The notes: generated by a model not told the origin, from the sequence alone. A DNA stretch of 64,000 nt from Roseithermus sacchariphilus (GCA_003285105.1 CP030158.1:2642501-2706500), one strand, 5' to 3'; counted from the stretch's first letter, positions 41,666 to 51,645 are shown. Made by a program: numbers and translations.

Positions 41666-42787
41666 TCACCGTAGTGGCGGGTGCCGTTCGATGAAGGTGA
41701 CGACCTCCTCCGGAGTGTCCACGGCCGTCACCAGCGGGTCGTAGCGGCGGTTCATGGCGAGCTGCCGGACCAGAGGGTACGCCGGTCGCGTGAAGCTCCA
41801 GAAGTCGCGGTCCAGAAATACCATCGGGCTCACCACGTCAAGCGTCTCGTAGTAGTTCTGGGCATTGTCCTGAAAGACTTCCTGGATGGTGCCGGGGCCG
41901 CCGGGCGCGAAGATGATGCCGTGCCGGGCCAGGGTGATCAGGCCTTCTTCGCGGAGGCTGTTGGCAAAATACTTGGCAATGTGGCTGGCAAACGGGGTGG
42001 GCGGCTCATGGCCGTATAACCACGTCGGGATACCCAGGCTGACGGGCCGCTCCCGGTCCAGCCCGAAACGGTCGATCACGTCGAACGCGGTGCTCAGCCA
42101 CCGGCGGTCGGTGTAGTGGGGGGCGGTAGCCAGAAGGGTGAGAGCGTGCTCCAGGTCGTCGTCGCTGCGATCGGCGAAGCAGGCGCCCAGGTGGGTGGCC
42201 TCCATCGCACCGGGTCCGCCCCCGCTGATGAGCACGTAGCCCCGCCGGGTGAGGGTGCGGGCGAGGTGGGCGACGTCGCGGTAGCGGGTAGCCGTGCGGG
42301 CCAGACCGTGCCCGCCCATCACGGCCACGAGCCGCTCGTGCCGGCGCACTTCTTCATCGAGCGCGTTGGTGATGGACAGGTCGTGCAGGCGGCGGGCCAG
42401 GGCCTCGAAGAGGGTGGCGGGCTGGGCGCCTCCCGTGGCCTGCCAGTGCCGGTAGATACGCCCGTCCGGCGTCTCGGCGTAGCTGTCCGGTGCGTCCGGG
42501 TCGAAGCCGGCATACAGCTCCCGGCCGTCGTAGAGCGTCGCCCGGTAGGGCTGGTAGGGCAGGCCGGTGAGAGGGGGGAAGATCAGGGCCTCATGGTCCC
42601 AGAGGGCACTCCGCGTGGCTGCGTCCATCGTACAGCCCAGGAACACGGCGCCGCGGGGATCGGCGGCCAGGATCCGTTCGCGGACCGTGTGCAGATCCAG
42701 GTTCTGGAGCACGGCATTGCGCAGATGCCCTCCGGCATCGAGGTGGGCCGTCAACTCGTCGAGGCTTTCGAACTCCAGCGAAGCCAT
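41666..42787 (-). CDS. LOG-family protein (lysine-decarboxylase-like fold)
   Basis: 373 residues from ATG 42787 (MASLEFESLDELTAHLDAGG). The family motifs are YVLISGGGPGAMEATHLGA (about 185-203) and IIFAPGGPGTIQEVFQDN (about 297-314), the PGGxGTxxE motif that binds nucleotide phosphates. LOG proteins hydrolyse cytokinin-type or other nucleoside monophosphates; this longer version has an extra N-terminal region (LRNAVLQNLDLHTV) seen in a bacterial subgroup. It ends about 80 bp from the tRNA-Leu unit and follows the glycan cluster on the same strand by about 40 bp, with no evident link to it. Confidence 0.85.
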   Translation of the reverse strand: MASLEFESLDELTAHLDAGGHLRNAVLQNLDLHTVRERILAADPRGAVFLGCTMDAATRSALWDHEALIFPPLTGLPYQPYRATLYDGRELYAGFDPDAPDSYAETPDGRIYRHWQATGGAQPATLFEALARRLHDLSITNALDEEVRRHERLVAVMGGHGLARTATRYRDVAHLARTLTRRGYVLISGGGPGAMEATHLGACFADRSDDDLEHALTLLATAPHYTDRRWLSTAFDVIDRFGLDRERPVSLGIPTWLYGHEPPTPFASHIAKYFANSLREEGLITLARHGIIFAPGGPGTIQEVFQDNAQNYYETLDVVSPMVFLDRDFWSFTRPAYPLVRQLAMNRRYDPLVTAVDTPEEVVTFIERHPPLR

Positions 42788-42825
42788 ACGGTCAGGTCTG
42801 TGTGGGGCCGGCGAGGCCGCTGGAC

Positions 42826-44916
42826 TCACCGCGAGGGGAGCGGGATCACGCCGGCGTCTCGCACGCGCTCGAAGAGGAGGCGGTGGGCCTCGTCGTTGAG
42901 GTGCAGGTGGTCGCCCGAGTCGTGGGTCGGATCGAGCCGGCCGTCGGGGAGGGCGATGCCGGTCCAGAAGTCGATGACGCGGGGGGCGTAGCGGGTCAGG
43001 ATGCTGTCCCGCAGGGCGCGCTGGTCGCGGCGACCGGCGTCGTCCAGGTTACGGGGCTGGGTGGTGGTGATCCAGAGGGGCACCCCGGCGGCCTCGGCGG
43101 CGGCGACCATGGCGTCGAAGTTGCGCAGTTGCTCCTCGACCGTGTAGCCGGCGGCCCGGTCGTTCGAGGGCAGGTTGACGATGATGGCTTCGGGGTGGCG
43201 CCGGAGTGCGGCGGTGATGTTGCGCAGGGTGTCCACACGCGGGCGATCCTCGGGGGTCGGGGTGCCGGTGGGAAGCAGGTGGTAGGTGGTGTAGCCGCCC
43301 CGGGCCAGGTTGAGGACCTCGACGGAGGGATCCCGCTGCTGCAGGTACGCCCGGTAGCGGTTGACCCAGGTGTTCTCGGCCCGCTGTGGCCCGACGCCCT
43401 CGGCGGTGGACGAGCCGAGCACCACCACCAGCCGGGCGTCGGCGAGGGCGGCTTCCGGGTCGGGCTGCCGCGCGGTGAACAGGGGGGCGACCTCCGGCAT
43501 GGGGGCGGCGTCGAGCCAGCCGCCGCTGAAGCCGGCGCGTTTCAGACCGCGGACGAGGTACGGGTTGTCCCGCATCACCTCCCAGATCAGGCCGCTGCGG
43601 TAGTTCTCGGCCATCAGCAGGATCGGCCCCTGGTCGATGCCCAGGTAGTCCTCGTCCACCCAGCCGATGCCCTCTCGCACTTCCCCCTTCTGCGGCGCGG
43701 CGCCGGTCAGCCCGAAGCTGGGGTTGAAGGCGTCTTTGAAGCCGTACTCGGTGAACAGCACGTCGCCGTAGCGCGCCCGCATTGCCTTCAGCGCGGCGAT
43801 GGTTTCGTCCGGGGCGAAGGGGATGGAGCCGCCGGCCGCCGTGGGGACGAGCGTGCCGTCGTCGTTGATGTGGCGGCTACTGGCGCCGCGAGCCCAGTAC
43901 GTGTGGAAGCGCCGCGTCTCGCCCCGGTACTCCAGTTCCGCGTTGAGCGGGCCGTCCGAGGCCGTCAGCCCCCAGAAATCCCCGCCGTAGCCCTCCCAGT
44001 TCATGGGGTTGTCCCGGGCATAGGCCTTCTGGCTGAGCGTGGCGCGGCGGCTGTTCTCGAAGTAGTCGATGCCTCTGTCCCGCATGTAGGCGTCCTGGAT
44101 GCCGCGGAAGTCGATCCAGACGTGGCTGTACTGGTGGCCGAAGAGCGGGCTGAAGTTGACGTGCTCGTAGTCATAGAAGTCGGCCCACTCGTAGGTGCTG
44201 GTGAAGGCGTCCCAGGCGTCGGGTTCGATGGGGAAGGTGGGCGAGCCGAGGGCCAGGATGTAGAGCAGCATCGCCTCGTTGTAGCCCTGGTACTCGGCGC
44301 GGCCGAAGCCGATCTCTGGGCGCCAGGCCATGGTGATGAGCGGGGAGTGCACCTGGAACCAGTCCCACTCGACCCGCTGGTAGAGGGAGTCGGCATAGGC
44401 CCGGATGGCGACCTCGGCCGGGTCGTCGCCGTCGAAGTATTCGCGGGCGAACAGAGCCCCGCCGAGCAGCAACGCCGTGTCGATGGTGGACAGCTCGGTG
44501 TTGCGGTAGCGCGTGCCGGTGTCGTAGTCGAGGAAGTGGTAGAAGAAGCCCTTGTAGCCGGTCATGCCCACCTGCCCCGTGCCCTGGGGGGCCTCCCAGA
44601 GGAAGCGGAGCGTGTTGAGCGTCCGCTCGGCCGCCTCCGCGCGGGAGACGTAGCCGCGTTCGGCGCCGACGCCGTAGGCCGTCAGCCCGAAGCCGATGGC
44701 GGCGACGCTGGAGAAGGCCCGCGTCGGCCAACGGTCGGGCGTCAGCCCCCGCTCGTGGTCGGTCGTCTCCCAGAACCAGTCGAACGTGCGCGCCTGGAGC
44801 GTGTCGAGGAAGGGGTCGACCGACGCCGGCGGCGTGGGGTCGTAGGTGATCGCCGGCTCGTGGGGCGCGTCGCAGGCGGCGAGCAGGAGGAAGGCGAGCA
44901 GGAGGAGGCGAGGCAT
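42826..44916 (-). CDS. GH144-like glycoamylase-domain enzyme fused to SGNH hydrolase, lipoprotein
   Basis: 696 residues. Lipoprotein signal MPRLLLLAFLLLAAC with the acyl Cys at residue 15. The first part (about 35-440) is the glycoamylase (PF10091/GH144-type) barrel: TFDWFWETTDHERGL, GMTGYKGFFYHFLDYDTG, ELSTIDTALLLGG, HQYSHVWIDFRG and LGIDQGPILLMAENYRSG. The second part (about 470-696) is an SGNH esterase: LVVVLGSSTAEG (Ser), NLARGGYTT, IVNLPSNDRA (Asn) and GDHLHLND (Asp/His), all catalytic blocks present. GH144 members are endo-beta-1,2-glucanases. The esterase could strip acyl groups such as succinate from the glucan. It is the last gene of the glycan cluster. Confidence 0.82.
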   Translation of the reverse strand: MPRLLLLAFLLLAACDAPHEPAITYDPTPPASVDPFLDTLQARTFDWFWETTDHERGLTPDRWPTRAFSSVAAIGFGLTAYGVGAERGYVSRAEAAERTLNTLRFLWEAPQGTGQVGMTGYKGFFYHFLDYDTGTRYRNTELSTIDTALLLGGALFAREYFDGDDPAEVAIRAYADSLYQRVEWDWFQVHSPLITMAWRPEIGFGRAEYQGYNEAMLLYILALGSPTFPIEPDAWDAFTSTYEWADFYDYEHVNFSPLFGHQYSHVWIDFRGIQDAYMRDRGIDYFENSRRATLSQKAYARDNPMNWEGYGGDFWGLTASDGPLNAELEYRGETRRFHTYWARGASSRHINDDGTLVPTAAGGSIPFAPDETIAALKAMRARYGDVLFTEYGFKDAFNPSFGLTGAAPQKGEVREGIGWVDEDYLGIDQGPILLMAENYRSGLIWEVMRDNPYLVRGLKRAGFSGGWLDAAPMPEVAPLFTARQPDPEAALADARLVVVLGSSTAEGVGPQRAENTWVNRYRAYLQQRDPSVEVLNLARGGYTTYHLLPTGTPTPEDRPRVDTLRNITAALRRHPEAIIVNLPSNDRAAGYTVEEQLRNFDAMVAAAEAAGVPLWITTTQPRNLDDAGRRDQRALRDSILTRYAPRVIDFWTGIALPDGRLDPTHDSGDHLHLNDEAHRLLFERVRDAGVIPLPSR

Positions 44917-44952
44917 GGGGCGGGGGAGGGTGGTTGCAGGGAGGTCGAGGCG

Positions 44953-46386
44953 CTATTTGCGCAGCAGCCGTTCGCCGGCCTGCCAGGAGCCGCGGCGCAT
45001 CGGAACGAACATCGCGCCGGCCTCCTCCAGGCGGTCGAAGAGGCGGTCGCGCATCTGGTTGGCGGTCTCCTGGTAGCTCGGGGTGAAGACGAGGTTGTGC
45101 TGCTCGTGCGGGTCGGCCTGGAGGTCGTACAGTTCGGCGAAGTCCCAGACGCCGTGGTAGTAGATGTACTTGAACCGGTCGCCGCGCAGGGCGAAGGTCG
45201 TCGGGGTGTGGGGGAAGGCGTGCTCCCAGTAGTACTCATAGAGGAACTCGCGGTCGTCGGCGGGGCCGGCACCGCCCTGCAACAGCGGCAGGAACGACTG
45301 GCCGTCCATGTCGATGGCCGAGGAAACCCCCATCAGGTCCAGCACCGTCGGGGCGATGTCGATGTTGCGCACGAGGCCGTCGACGGTGGTGCCTGCGTCG
45401 AGGAAGCCGGGCGCCCAGGCCAGCATCGGGACGCGCATGGACTCCTCGTAGGCGTTGCGCTTGTCGATCAGCCCGTGCTCGCCGAGCAGGAAGCCGTTGT
45501 CGCCCATGTAGATGACGAGCGTTTCCTCGGCCAGACCGCTCGCGGTCAGCTCGTCCAGCACCCGGCCGATGCTTTCGTCGAGGGCCAGGAGCGTCTCTGC
45601 ATAGCGCCGATAGAAGGTGTCGAAGTCGAACTGCCCGTGGTACATGTAGTCCACGCCGTGCCAGCTGTCGCGCTGAGCCCGGACCCAGTGGGGTTTGCCG
45701 CGGTAGTTCGATTCCGTGTAAGCCATCGAGGCCGGATAGGGGATGTCGATGTCTTCGTAGAAGCCGGCGTGCCGCTCGGCCGGTTCGAACTCGGCGTGGA
45801 CGGCTTTGTGGGAGAGGATGAGGAAGAAGGGACGCTCCGGATCACGCCCCTCACGCATCCAGTCCAGGGCGTAGTCCGTGAGGAGGTCGGTGGTGTAGCC
45901 CTGGTGCCGGCTGCGCTCGCCGTCGACGTTGAGGACCGGGTCGTAGTAGGTGCCCTGCCCGCGGAAGCTGACCCAGCGGTCGAAGCCCGGCTGCGGGTGG
46001 TCGTCCTCGTCACCCATGTGCCATTTCCCGAAGAAGGCGGTCTGGATGCCGTGTCGTTGCAGGTCCTGCGGGAAGAAGCGCGTGCCGTCGGGGATGGGGC
46101 TGGAGTTGTCCACGACGCCGTGGCGATGGGCGTACTGGCCGGTCAGGATGGAGGCGCGGCTGGGCGAGCACAGGGCCGTCGTCACGAAGGCGTTGGCGAG
46201 GTGGACGCCCTCGCGGGCCATCCGGTCCATGGCCGGCGTCTGCAGGAAGTCCGGGGCGTTCGGGTGGAAGCCCATGAAGTCGTAGCGATGATCGTCGCTC
46301 AGGATGAAGACGACGTTCCGGGGCTGTGCCGAGGCGGTCGTGATCAGCAGCGTCAGCGCGCCGAAGAGGGTAGCAAGGCGAGGCAT
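44953..46386 (-). CDS. Sulfatase, formylglycine type (S1 family), exported
   Basis: 477 residues with a signal peptide (MPRLATLFGALTLLITTASAQ). Sulfatase core: VVFILSDDHRYD (metal Asp pair), ALCSPSRASILTGQYAHRHG with the formylglycine Cys73 in CxPSR, FFGKWHMGD, MGDNGFLLGEHG and SMRVPMLAWAPG. The enzyme hydrolyses sulfate esters, most likely on a polysaccharide, in the periplasm or at the surface. A maturase (anSME or FGE) is required and is not in the window. It sits between the GH3 and GH144-SGNH genes, so the target glycan or a co-occurring one may be sulfated. Confidence 0.9.
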   Translation of the reverse strand: MPRLATLFGALTLLITTASAQPRNVVFILSDDHRYDFMGFHPNAPDFLQTPAMDRMAREGVHLANAFVTTALCSPSRASILTGQYAHRHGVVDNSSPIPDGTRFFPQDLQRHGIQTAFFGKWHMGDEDDHPQPGFDRWVSFRGQGTYYDPVLNVDGERSRHQGYTTDLLTDYALDWMREGRDPERPFFLILSHKAVHAEFEPAERHAGFYEDIDIPYPASMAYTESNYRGKPHWVRAQRDSWHGVDYMYHGQFDFDTFYRRYAETLLALDESIGRVLDELTASGLAEETLVIYMGDNGFLLGEHGLIDKRNAYEESMRVPMLAWAPGFLDAGTTVDGLVRNIDIAPTVLDLMGVSSAIDMDGQSFLPLLQGGAGPADDREFLYEYYWEHAFPHTPTTFALRGDRFKYIYYHGVWDFAELYDLQADPHEQHNLVFTPSYQETANQMRDRLFDRLEEAGAMFVPMRRGSWQAGERLLRK

Positions 46387-46484
46387 GGGCGAGGCCGGGT
46401 TACGAGGAGAGGACCATGTGGAAAGGGGGAATATAGGGGAGCGGAGGCAGAAGGGAAGCCGGACGCCGCCGCCGCCGGCCCCCC

Positions 46485-48758
46485 TCACTCCACGACTTCG
46501 AAGCGGGCCTGCAGGCCTTCGGCCGAGCTGGGGCCGACGTAGACGGTGAAGAAGCCGGGTTCGACGACCCGCTGCATGTGGAGGTCGTAGAGCGCCAGGT
46601 CTTCGGAGCCGAGCGTGAAGGTGACGGTGCGCGTCTGGCCGGGCTGGAGGTGAACCCGCTCGAAGCCACGCAGCGCCTTCACCGGCCGCGTCACGCTGGC
46701 GACCTCGTCGCGGACGTAGAGCTGCACGACCTCGGTGCCGGCCCGGTCGCCGGTGTTGGTCACGTCCACCTGTACGGTGAGTGTACCGTCGCGGGGGATG
46801 CGGTCGGTGCTGAGGCGGAGGTGGTCGTAGGCGAAGGTGGTGTAGCTGAGCCCGAAGCCGAAGGGGTAGAGCGGGGTCCAGGGGACGTCGAGGTACCTGG
46901 AGGTGTATTTCTGGCCGGCCTGCGGGGGGCGGCCGGTCGGTTTGTGGTTGTAATAGAGCGGCTCCTGGCCGGCCGTGCGGGGGAAGGTGACCGGCAGCTT
47001 GCCGCTCGGGTTCACCTCGCCGAACAGCACGTCCGCCACGGCCGGTCCCATCTCGGTGCCCAGGTACCACGTTTCGAGCAGGGCGGGGGCGTGTTCGGCC
47101 AGGAAGGGGATGGCCAGCGGGCGGCCGTTGGTCAGCAGCACGACGACGGGTTTGTCGCCGGCGGCGTCGAGGACGCGCCGTGCCAGCTCTTCCTGGGCAC
47201 CGGGCAGATCCAGCGTGGCCCGGCTGGCGGCTTCGCCCGTCATCTCCCGGTGCTCGCCCAGCACCAGCACGACGGCGTCGGCCTCCCGGGCGATGCGGAC
47301 GGCCTCGTCGAAGCCGCGGGTGTCCTCGCTCAGCATGGCCGCGACGATCTCGTCGAAGCTGCCACGAGCCGGGGGATAGCCGGGGGCGTAGAGGACGCGG
47401 GTCTGCGGCACGGCCTGCCGGATGCCGGCCAGGATGGAGATCGTCTCCTCGGCCCGACCCAGCGCCGCCCAGGAGCCGAGGGCCGACACGGAATCCGCCG
47501 CGAGGGCGCCGATGACGGCCAGCGAGCGGAGGTCGCGGGAGAGCGGCAACACGTTGCCGTCGTTTTTGAGCAGCACGATGGCCTGCCGGGCGACCTCGCG
47601 GGCGGCGGCGCGGTGCTCCGGGGCGAGGAGGGTCGCGGCTTCGCGCTCGGGGTCGTTGTAGCGGTAGGGGTCCTCGAACAGCCCGAGGCGGACCTTGGCC
47701 CGGAGGACGCGCCGGGTCGCCTCATCCACCACGGACATCGGGAGCACGCCCGAGGCGACCAGCGGCGGCAGCGTCCGGATGTAGATGCCATCGACCATGC
47801 TCATGTCCACGCCGGCCATGAGCGCCTGCCGCCCGGCGTCGGCGCTGTCGGCGGCGATGCCGTGATGGAGCAGCTCCCAGACGGCCGTGTAGTCGCTCAC
47901 CACGAAGCCGTCGAAGCCCCACTCGTCGCGCAGCAGGTCGGTGAACAGACGATGGCTGGCTGTGGCGGGCTCGCCTCCGATCTCGTTGAAGGCGGTCATC
48001 ACGGTCTGCACCCCGGCGTCGACGGCCGCCTTGAAGGGCGGCAGGTACACCTCGCGCAGCGTCCGCTCGGAGAGGTCGACGGTGTTGTAGTCGCGCCCGG
48101 CCTCGGCCGCGCCGTAGGCGACGAAGTGTTTGGCCGTGGCCAGGATGGTCGAGGGATCCCGCAGGTCGTCCCCCTGGAACCCGCGCACCCGCGCCGCCGC
48201 CATTACGGAGCCCAGGTAAGGATCCTCGCCGCTGCCCTCGACGATGCGGCCCCAGCGGGCGTCCCGGGCCACGTCCACCATGGGGGCGAACGTCCAGTGG
48301 ATGCCGGCGGCTGCGGCTTCCCGCGCCGCGATGCGGGCGGCCTGCTCGACCAGCGCCGGGTTCCACGTCGCCGCTTCTGCCAGAGGCACGGGGAAGATCG
48401 TGCGGAAGCCGTGGATGACGTCCTGGCCGAAGAGCAGCGGGATGCCCAGGCGCGATTCCTCAACGGCGATGCGCTGGATGTCGCGCGTCACGGCGGCACC
48501 GGTGATGTTCAGGAACGAGCCGATCCGCCCGGCGCGCAGGTCCTCTTCGCCGCCCTGCGGGACGCTCGGGCCGGTCACGGTCCACCGGCCGGTGTACTGG
48601 GTGAGCTGCCCGAGCTTTTCCTCCACGGTCATCTGGCTCAGCAGCGAGTCGACGAACGCGTCCTCGCGGGCGTCCCGGTAGGACGCCGCCTGGGCGCGTG
48701 CGGCCCGGGGCGCGAGCACCCCGAGCAGGAATACGATCAACAGCAGACGGGGAGACAT
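46485..48758 (-). CDS. GH3 beta-glucosidase (BglX/sophorose-glucosidase-like)
   Basis: 757 residues from ATG 48758, with signal peptide MSPRLLLIVFLLGVLAPRAARAQ. GH3 N-terminal barrel with FGQDVIHGFRTIFPVPLAEAATWNP, ATAKHFVAYGAAEAGRDYN and the nucleophile Asp289 in FDGFVVSDYTAVWEL. The second GH3 domain has VVLLTNGRPLAIPFLAEHAPALLETWYLG, and a fibronectin-like C-terminal domain ends FTVYVGPSSAEG. It releases glucose from the non-reducing end of beta-gluco-oligosaccharides. GH3 next to GH144 is the arrangement of the Bacteroides beta-1,2-glucan locus, where the GH3 cleaves sophoro-oligosaccharides. Periplasmic. Confidence 0.9.
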   Translation of the reverse strand: MSPRLLLIVFLLGVLAPRAARAQAASYRDAREDAFVDSLLSQMTVEEKLGQLTQYTGRWTVTGPSVPQGGEEDLRAGRIGSFLNITGAAVTRDIQRIAVEESRLGIPLLFGQDVIHGFRTIFPVPLAEAATWNPALVEQAARIAAREAAAAGIHWTFAPMVDVARDARWGRIVEGSGEDPYLGSVMAAARVRGFQGDDLRDPSTILATAKHFVAYGAAEAGRDYNTVDLSERTLREVYLPPFKAAVDAGVQTVMTAFNEIGGEPATASHRLFTDLLRDEWGFDGFVVSDYTAVWELLHHGIAADSADAGRQALMAGVDMSMVDGIYIRTLPPLVASGVLPMSVVDEATRRVLRAKVRLGLFEDPYRYNDPEREAATLLAPEHRAAAREVARQAIVLLKNDGNVLPLSRDLRSLAVIGALAADSVSALGSWAALGRAEETISILAGIRQAVPQTRVLYAPGYPPARGSFDEIVAAMLSEDTRGFDEAVRIAREADAVVLVLGEHREMTGEAASRATLDLPGAQEELARRVLDAAGDKPVVVLLTNGRPLAIPFLAEHAPALLETWYLGTEMGPAVADVLFGEVNPSGKLPVTFPRTAGQEPLYYNHKPTGRPPQAGQKYTSRYLDVPWTPLYPFGFGLSYTTFAYDHLRLSTDRIPRDGTLTVQVDVTNTGDRAGTEVVQLYVRDEVASVTRPVKALRGFERVHLQPGQTRTVTFTLGSEDLALYDLHMQRVVEPGFFTVYVGPSSAEGLQARFEVVE

Positions 48759-48792
48759 CGGGGCGGGGGACATCGGTGGTGTGGACGATGGG

Positions 48793-51645
48793 CTAGGGGA
48801 TGCGGACGAAGGTCCCGCTCCGTACGGCGGAGCCCTGCCGCAGCACGTAGAGGTAGATGCCGGCGGCCAGCGCCTCGCCCGGCACCGAAACGGCGTGGGA
48901 GCCGGCGGGCTGCCAGGCGTCGACCAGCACGGCCACTTCCCGGCCGAGCACGTCGTACAGGGTGAGGGTGGCAGGGCCGTCTGTGGGCAGGGTGTAGCGC
49001 AGGGTGGAGCGGGTCCGCACGGGGTGCGGGGCGACGGTGGCCGACAGCGTGGCAGGGGGTGCGGGGCGGTCGGTGGCGGCCGTCCCGGTCGGGGTGAAGC
49101 CGGCGCGTTCGAGGCCACGTTGCACGGCGGGATGGCGCATGAAGGCATCCCAGATCGCTCCGGTGCGGTGGTTCTCGTACATCAGCAGGATCGGGCCCTG
49201 GTCGATGCCGAGGTAGGCCGGGGCGAACCAGTCCCGGGCGACGTTGTAGGCGTCCCGGAGCCCGTACGGCCCCCAGAGCCGCCCGTGGTACCGGGCATAA
49301 AAGGTGCGCAGCGCCGCGCGAGATTCCTCCGGCGTGAAGGGAAAGGAGCCGCCGGGAGCCGTCGGGGCGAGAGTGCCGTCGTCGTTCTGGGGCGGCGGTG
49401 CGCCGCGGGCCCGGTAGCCGTCGGGCACGTCGGAGGCGGTCAGGCCCCACTCGTTCGGGCCGTAGTTCGGGTAGCCCCGCGGGTTGTCGATGGCATAGGC
49501 GCGGTTGGCGAGCGTGGCGCGGCGGCTGTTCTCGAAGTAGTCGATGCCCTTGCCCCGCATGTAGGCGTCCTGGATGCCGCGGAAGTCGATCCAGACGTGG
49601 CTGTATTGATGGCCGAAGAGCGGGGGGAAGCGGACGAAGCTGTAGCCGTAGTGGCTTTCCCAGCGGTACGTGCGGGTCCAGGCGTCCCAGGCCTCCGGGC
49701 CGAGGGGGTGGGTGGGCGAGCCGAGGGCCAGGACGTAGAGCAGCATCGCCTCGTTGTAGCCCTGCCAGTCGAAGCCGATGAAGCCGGATTCGGGCCGCCA
49801 GCCCATGCTGACGAGCGGCGGGCGAACGACCGCCCAGTCCCACTCGACGCGTGCGTAGAGGCGGTCGGCCAGGTCGCGGATCTCGGCTTCCTCGGGCGTG
49901 TCCGCGTCGAAGTACATGCCGGCGTGCAGCACGCCGCCGAGCAGCAGCGCCGTGTCGATGGTGGAGAGCTCCGAGGTGCCGGCACGGCGGCCGGTGTCCA
50001 TGCGGAGGAAGTGGTAGTAGAACCCCCGGTAGCCGGTCGCGTCGGCCTCGGGGCCGTGGGGGCTGTTCCAGAAGAAGCGCAGGGTGTTGAGCACGCGCTC
50101 GACGCCCCGGGCGCGGGTGATCCAGCCGCGGTCGATGCCGACGGTGATGGCGGAGAGGCCGAAGCCCACGGCGGCGATGCTGGCGAGGTCCGGGTTGGTG
50201 CTGCGGTCCCGGACGAGGCCGTTGGCGGGATTGGCCTCCTGCCAGAAGAAGTCGAACGCACGCCGGGCTAGCCACTCCAGGTAGACGTCCGGGCGGCCGG
50301 CGGTGGGGGTGGCGCTCAGCGGCGCGGAGGCCTCGCCGCGCACCCCGCCGAGGCCGGCGCTGCGGACGACGTAGCGGACCTCAGCGCCGTTGCTCACGGT
50401 GACGTCGGCAAAGGCGGGTTCGCCGACGAGGCTGCTGGAGATGCGGCGAAACGGGGTGTCGGGAGCGTCCTGGCGGAACACCTCGTAGCCGATGGCCCGG
50501 TCGGCCGGTGTCCAGCGCAGCACCACGCTGGCATCGCCCACCTCGGCTCGGAGGTCTGCCGGCGGTGCCGGGGGGTCGATGGGCGGGTCGTCGTCGATGA
50601 GCAGGATCTCGTCGAACCAGAGCGTTCGCTCGGCCGTCGGCGCCGGGGCGCTGACGAAGCGGACGGCGCGGAGGCGCGTGCGGTCGAAGGCGGCGAGCGG
50701 TCCGAAGTCGGTCAGCGGCAGGGCCACCCGCTGCCACGTCGCCGGGTCGGCATCCACGCCGCCGTTGTCGACGGCCAGGCGGAAGGTGTCGCCGGCGCCC
50801 GGCGGGGTGGAGGGGGCCTCGCGGACGGTGAGGCGCCAGGTGGGGCGCTGCGTCGTCGCGCCCTCGGCTTCGGGGGTGAGGATCTCGATGTACTCATCGG
50901 GTGCGCTCAGCGTCGCATCGCCGTCGGTGTCCCGGAAGCGAAAGGCGAGGCGGTGGCCGGCCGCCGTCGTCACGGAGAAGCGCGCGGGGATCGCCGGTGC
51001 GCCGATGCCGGCGACGGACGTGTCGACGGGGGTGTCGGCGAAGGCGATCAGCAGATCCTCCGGGTAGCCGGGGCGAACCCGGTCCGGTGGGAGGACGTCC
51101 AGGTAGCGGACGTCGAGGCGGGCGTCGGTCGTATGGCCGTCGAGGAAGCCGCTGCGGCCCGCGTTGTAGCCGATCCGCCCGCCGAGGTCGAGGGGCAGGG
51201 CCACCGTGGCGCGGCCGTCGGCATCGACGAGCGCGAGCCGGGGCAGGACGGTCCCGGCCACGGGCGCCGGGGCGTTCAGGTAGAGGCGGACGGAGTCGAC
51301 TGCGGTGGCATCGAAGGGCGCGAAGCCGGCCTGCCCGACGTCCAGCGCCCAGGCCCCCGTCTCGCCGTGGCTCCAGCCCTGGCGGTAGGTGAGGACGCCG
51401 CTTCGAGTGCCGCTTCGGGCCTGCGCCGTCGTCAGCGGGAGGCGGGTGCCGTCCGGTCCGGCCAGCACCAGGTCGGCATCGCCGGCCAGCAGCGCCACCG
51501 AGGCGGCGTGGTAGGCCGGGTCGCCGTCGCCCTCGTCGAACCAGACGGTGGTCGTGTGCCGGGTGGGCGTCGGCTGGGCGAGGGCCGGGCCACCGGGCCA
51601 CAGCCCGGCGACCGAGAGCATCAGCACCGGCAAGAGACGCGTCAT
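48793..51645 (-). CDS. GH144-like glycoamylase-domain enzyme with T9SS sorting domain
   Basis: 950 residues from ATG 51645 with signal peptide MTRLLPVLMLSVAGLWPGGPALA. The N-terminal 370 residues are beta-rich binding modules, including one shared with the neighbouring 1,096-residue surface protein (YPEDLLIAFADTPVDTS, AIPARFSVTTAAG, LTPEAEG). A fibronectin-III repeat follows (LRAEVGDASVVLRWTPADRA), then the glycoamylase/GH144 domain (about 455-860: AFDFFWQEANPANGL, GYRGFYYHFLRMDTG, HQYSHVWIDFRG, LGIDQGPILLMYENHRTG), and a type A sorting domain ending YLYVLRQGSAVRSGTFVRI. It is probably the surface enzyme that makes the first cuts in beta-1,2-glucan. Confidence 0.85.
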   Translation of the reverse strand: MTRLLPVLMLSVAGLWPGGPALAQPTPTRHTTTVWFDEGDGDPAYHAASVALLAGDADLVLAGPDGTRLPLTTAQARSGTRSGVLTYRQGWSHGETGAWALDVGQAGFAPFDATAVDSVRLYLNAPAPVAGTVLPRLALVDADGRATVALPLDLGGRIGYNAGRSGFLDGHTTDARLDVRYLDVLPPDRVRPGYPEDLLIAFADTPVDTSVAGIGAPAIPARFSVTTAAGHRLAFRFRDTDGDATLSAPDEYIEILTPEAEGATTQRPTWRLTVREAPSTPPGAGDTFRLAVDNGGVDADPATWQRVALPLTDFGPLAAFDRTRLRAVRFVSAPAPTAERTLWFDEILLIDDDPPIDPPAPPADLRAEVGDASVVLRWTPADRAIGYEVFRQDAPDTPFRRISSSLVGEPAFADVTVSNGAEVRYVVRSAGLGGVRGEASAPLSATPTAGRPDVYLEWLARRAFDFFWQEANPANGLVRDRSTNPDLASIAAVGFGLSAITVGIDRGWITRARGVERVLNTLRFFWNSPHGPEADATGYRGFYYHFLRMDTGRRAGTSELSTIDTALLLGGVLHAGMYFDADTPEEAEIRDLADRLYARVEWDWAVVRPPLVSMGWRPESGFIGFDWQGYNEAMLLYVLALGSPTHPLGPEAWDAWTRTYRWESHYGYSFVRFPPLFGHQYSHVWIDFRGIQDAYMRGKGIDYFENSRRATLANRAYAIDNPRGYPNYGPNEWGLTASDVPDGYRARGAPPPQNDDGTLAPTAPGGSFPFTPEESRAALRTFYARYHGRLWGPYGLRDAYNVARDWFAPAYLGIDQGPILLMYENHRTGAIWDAFMRHPAVQRGLERAGFTPTGTAATDRPAPPATLSATVAPHPVRTRSTLRYTLPTDGPATLTLYDVLGREVAVLVDAWQPAGSHAVSVPGEALAAGIYLYVLRQGSAVRSGTFVRIP

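Noticed and set aside
42802-46542. 1,246-codon plus-strand open frame across the sulfatase and GH144 genes
   Set aside because: Same shadow effect; Val/Gly/Glu/Ala-rich with no domain.
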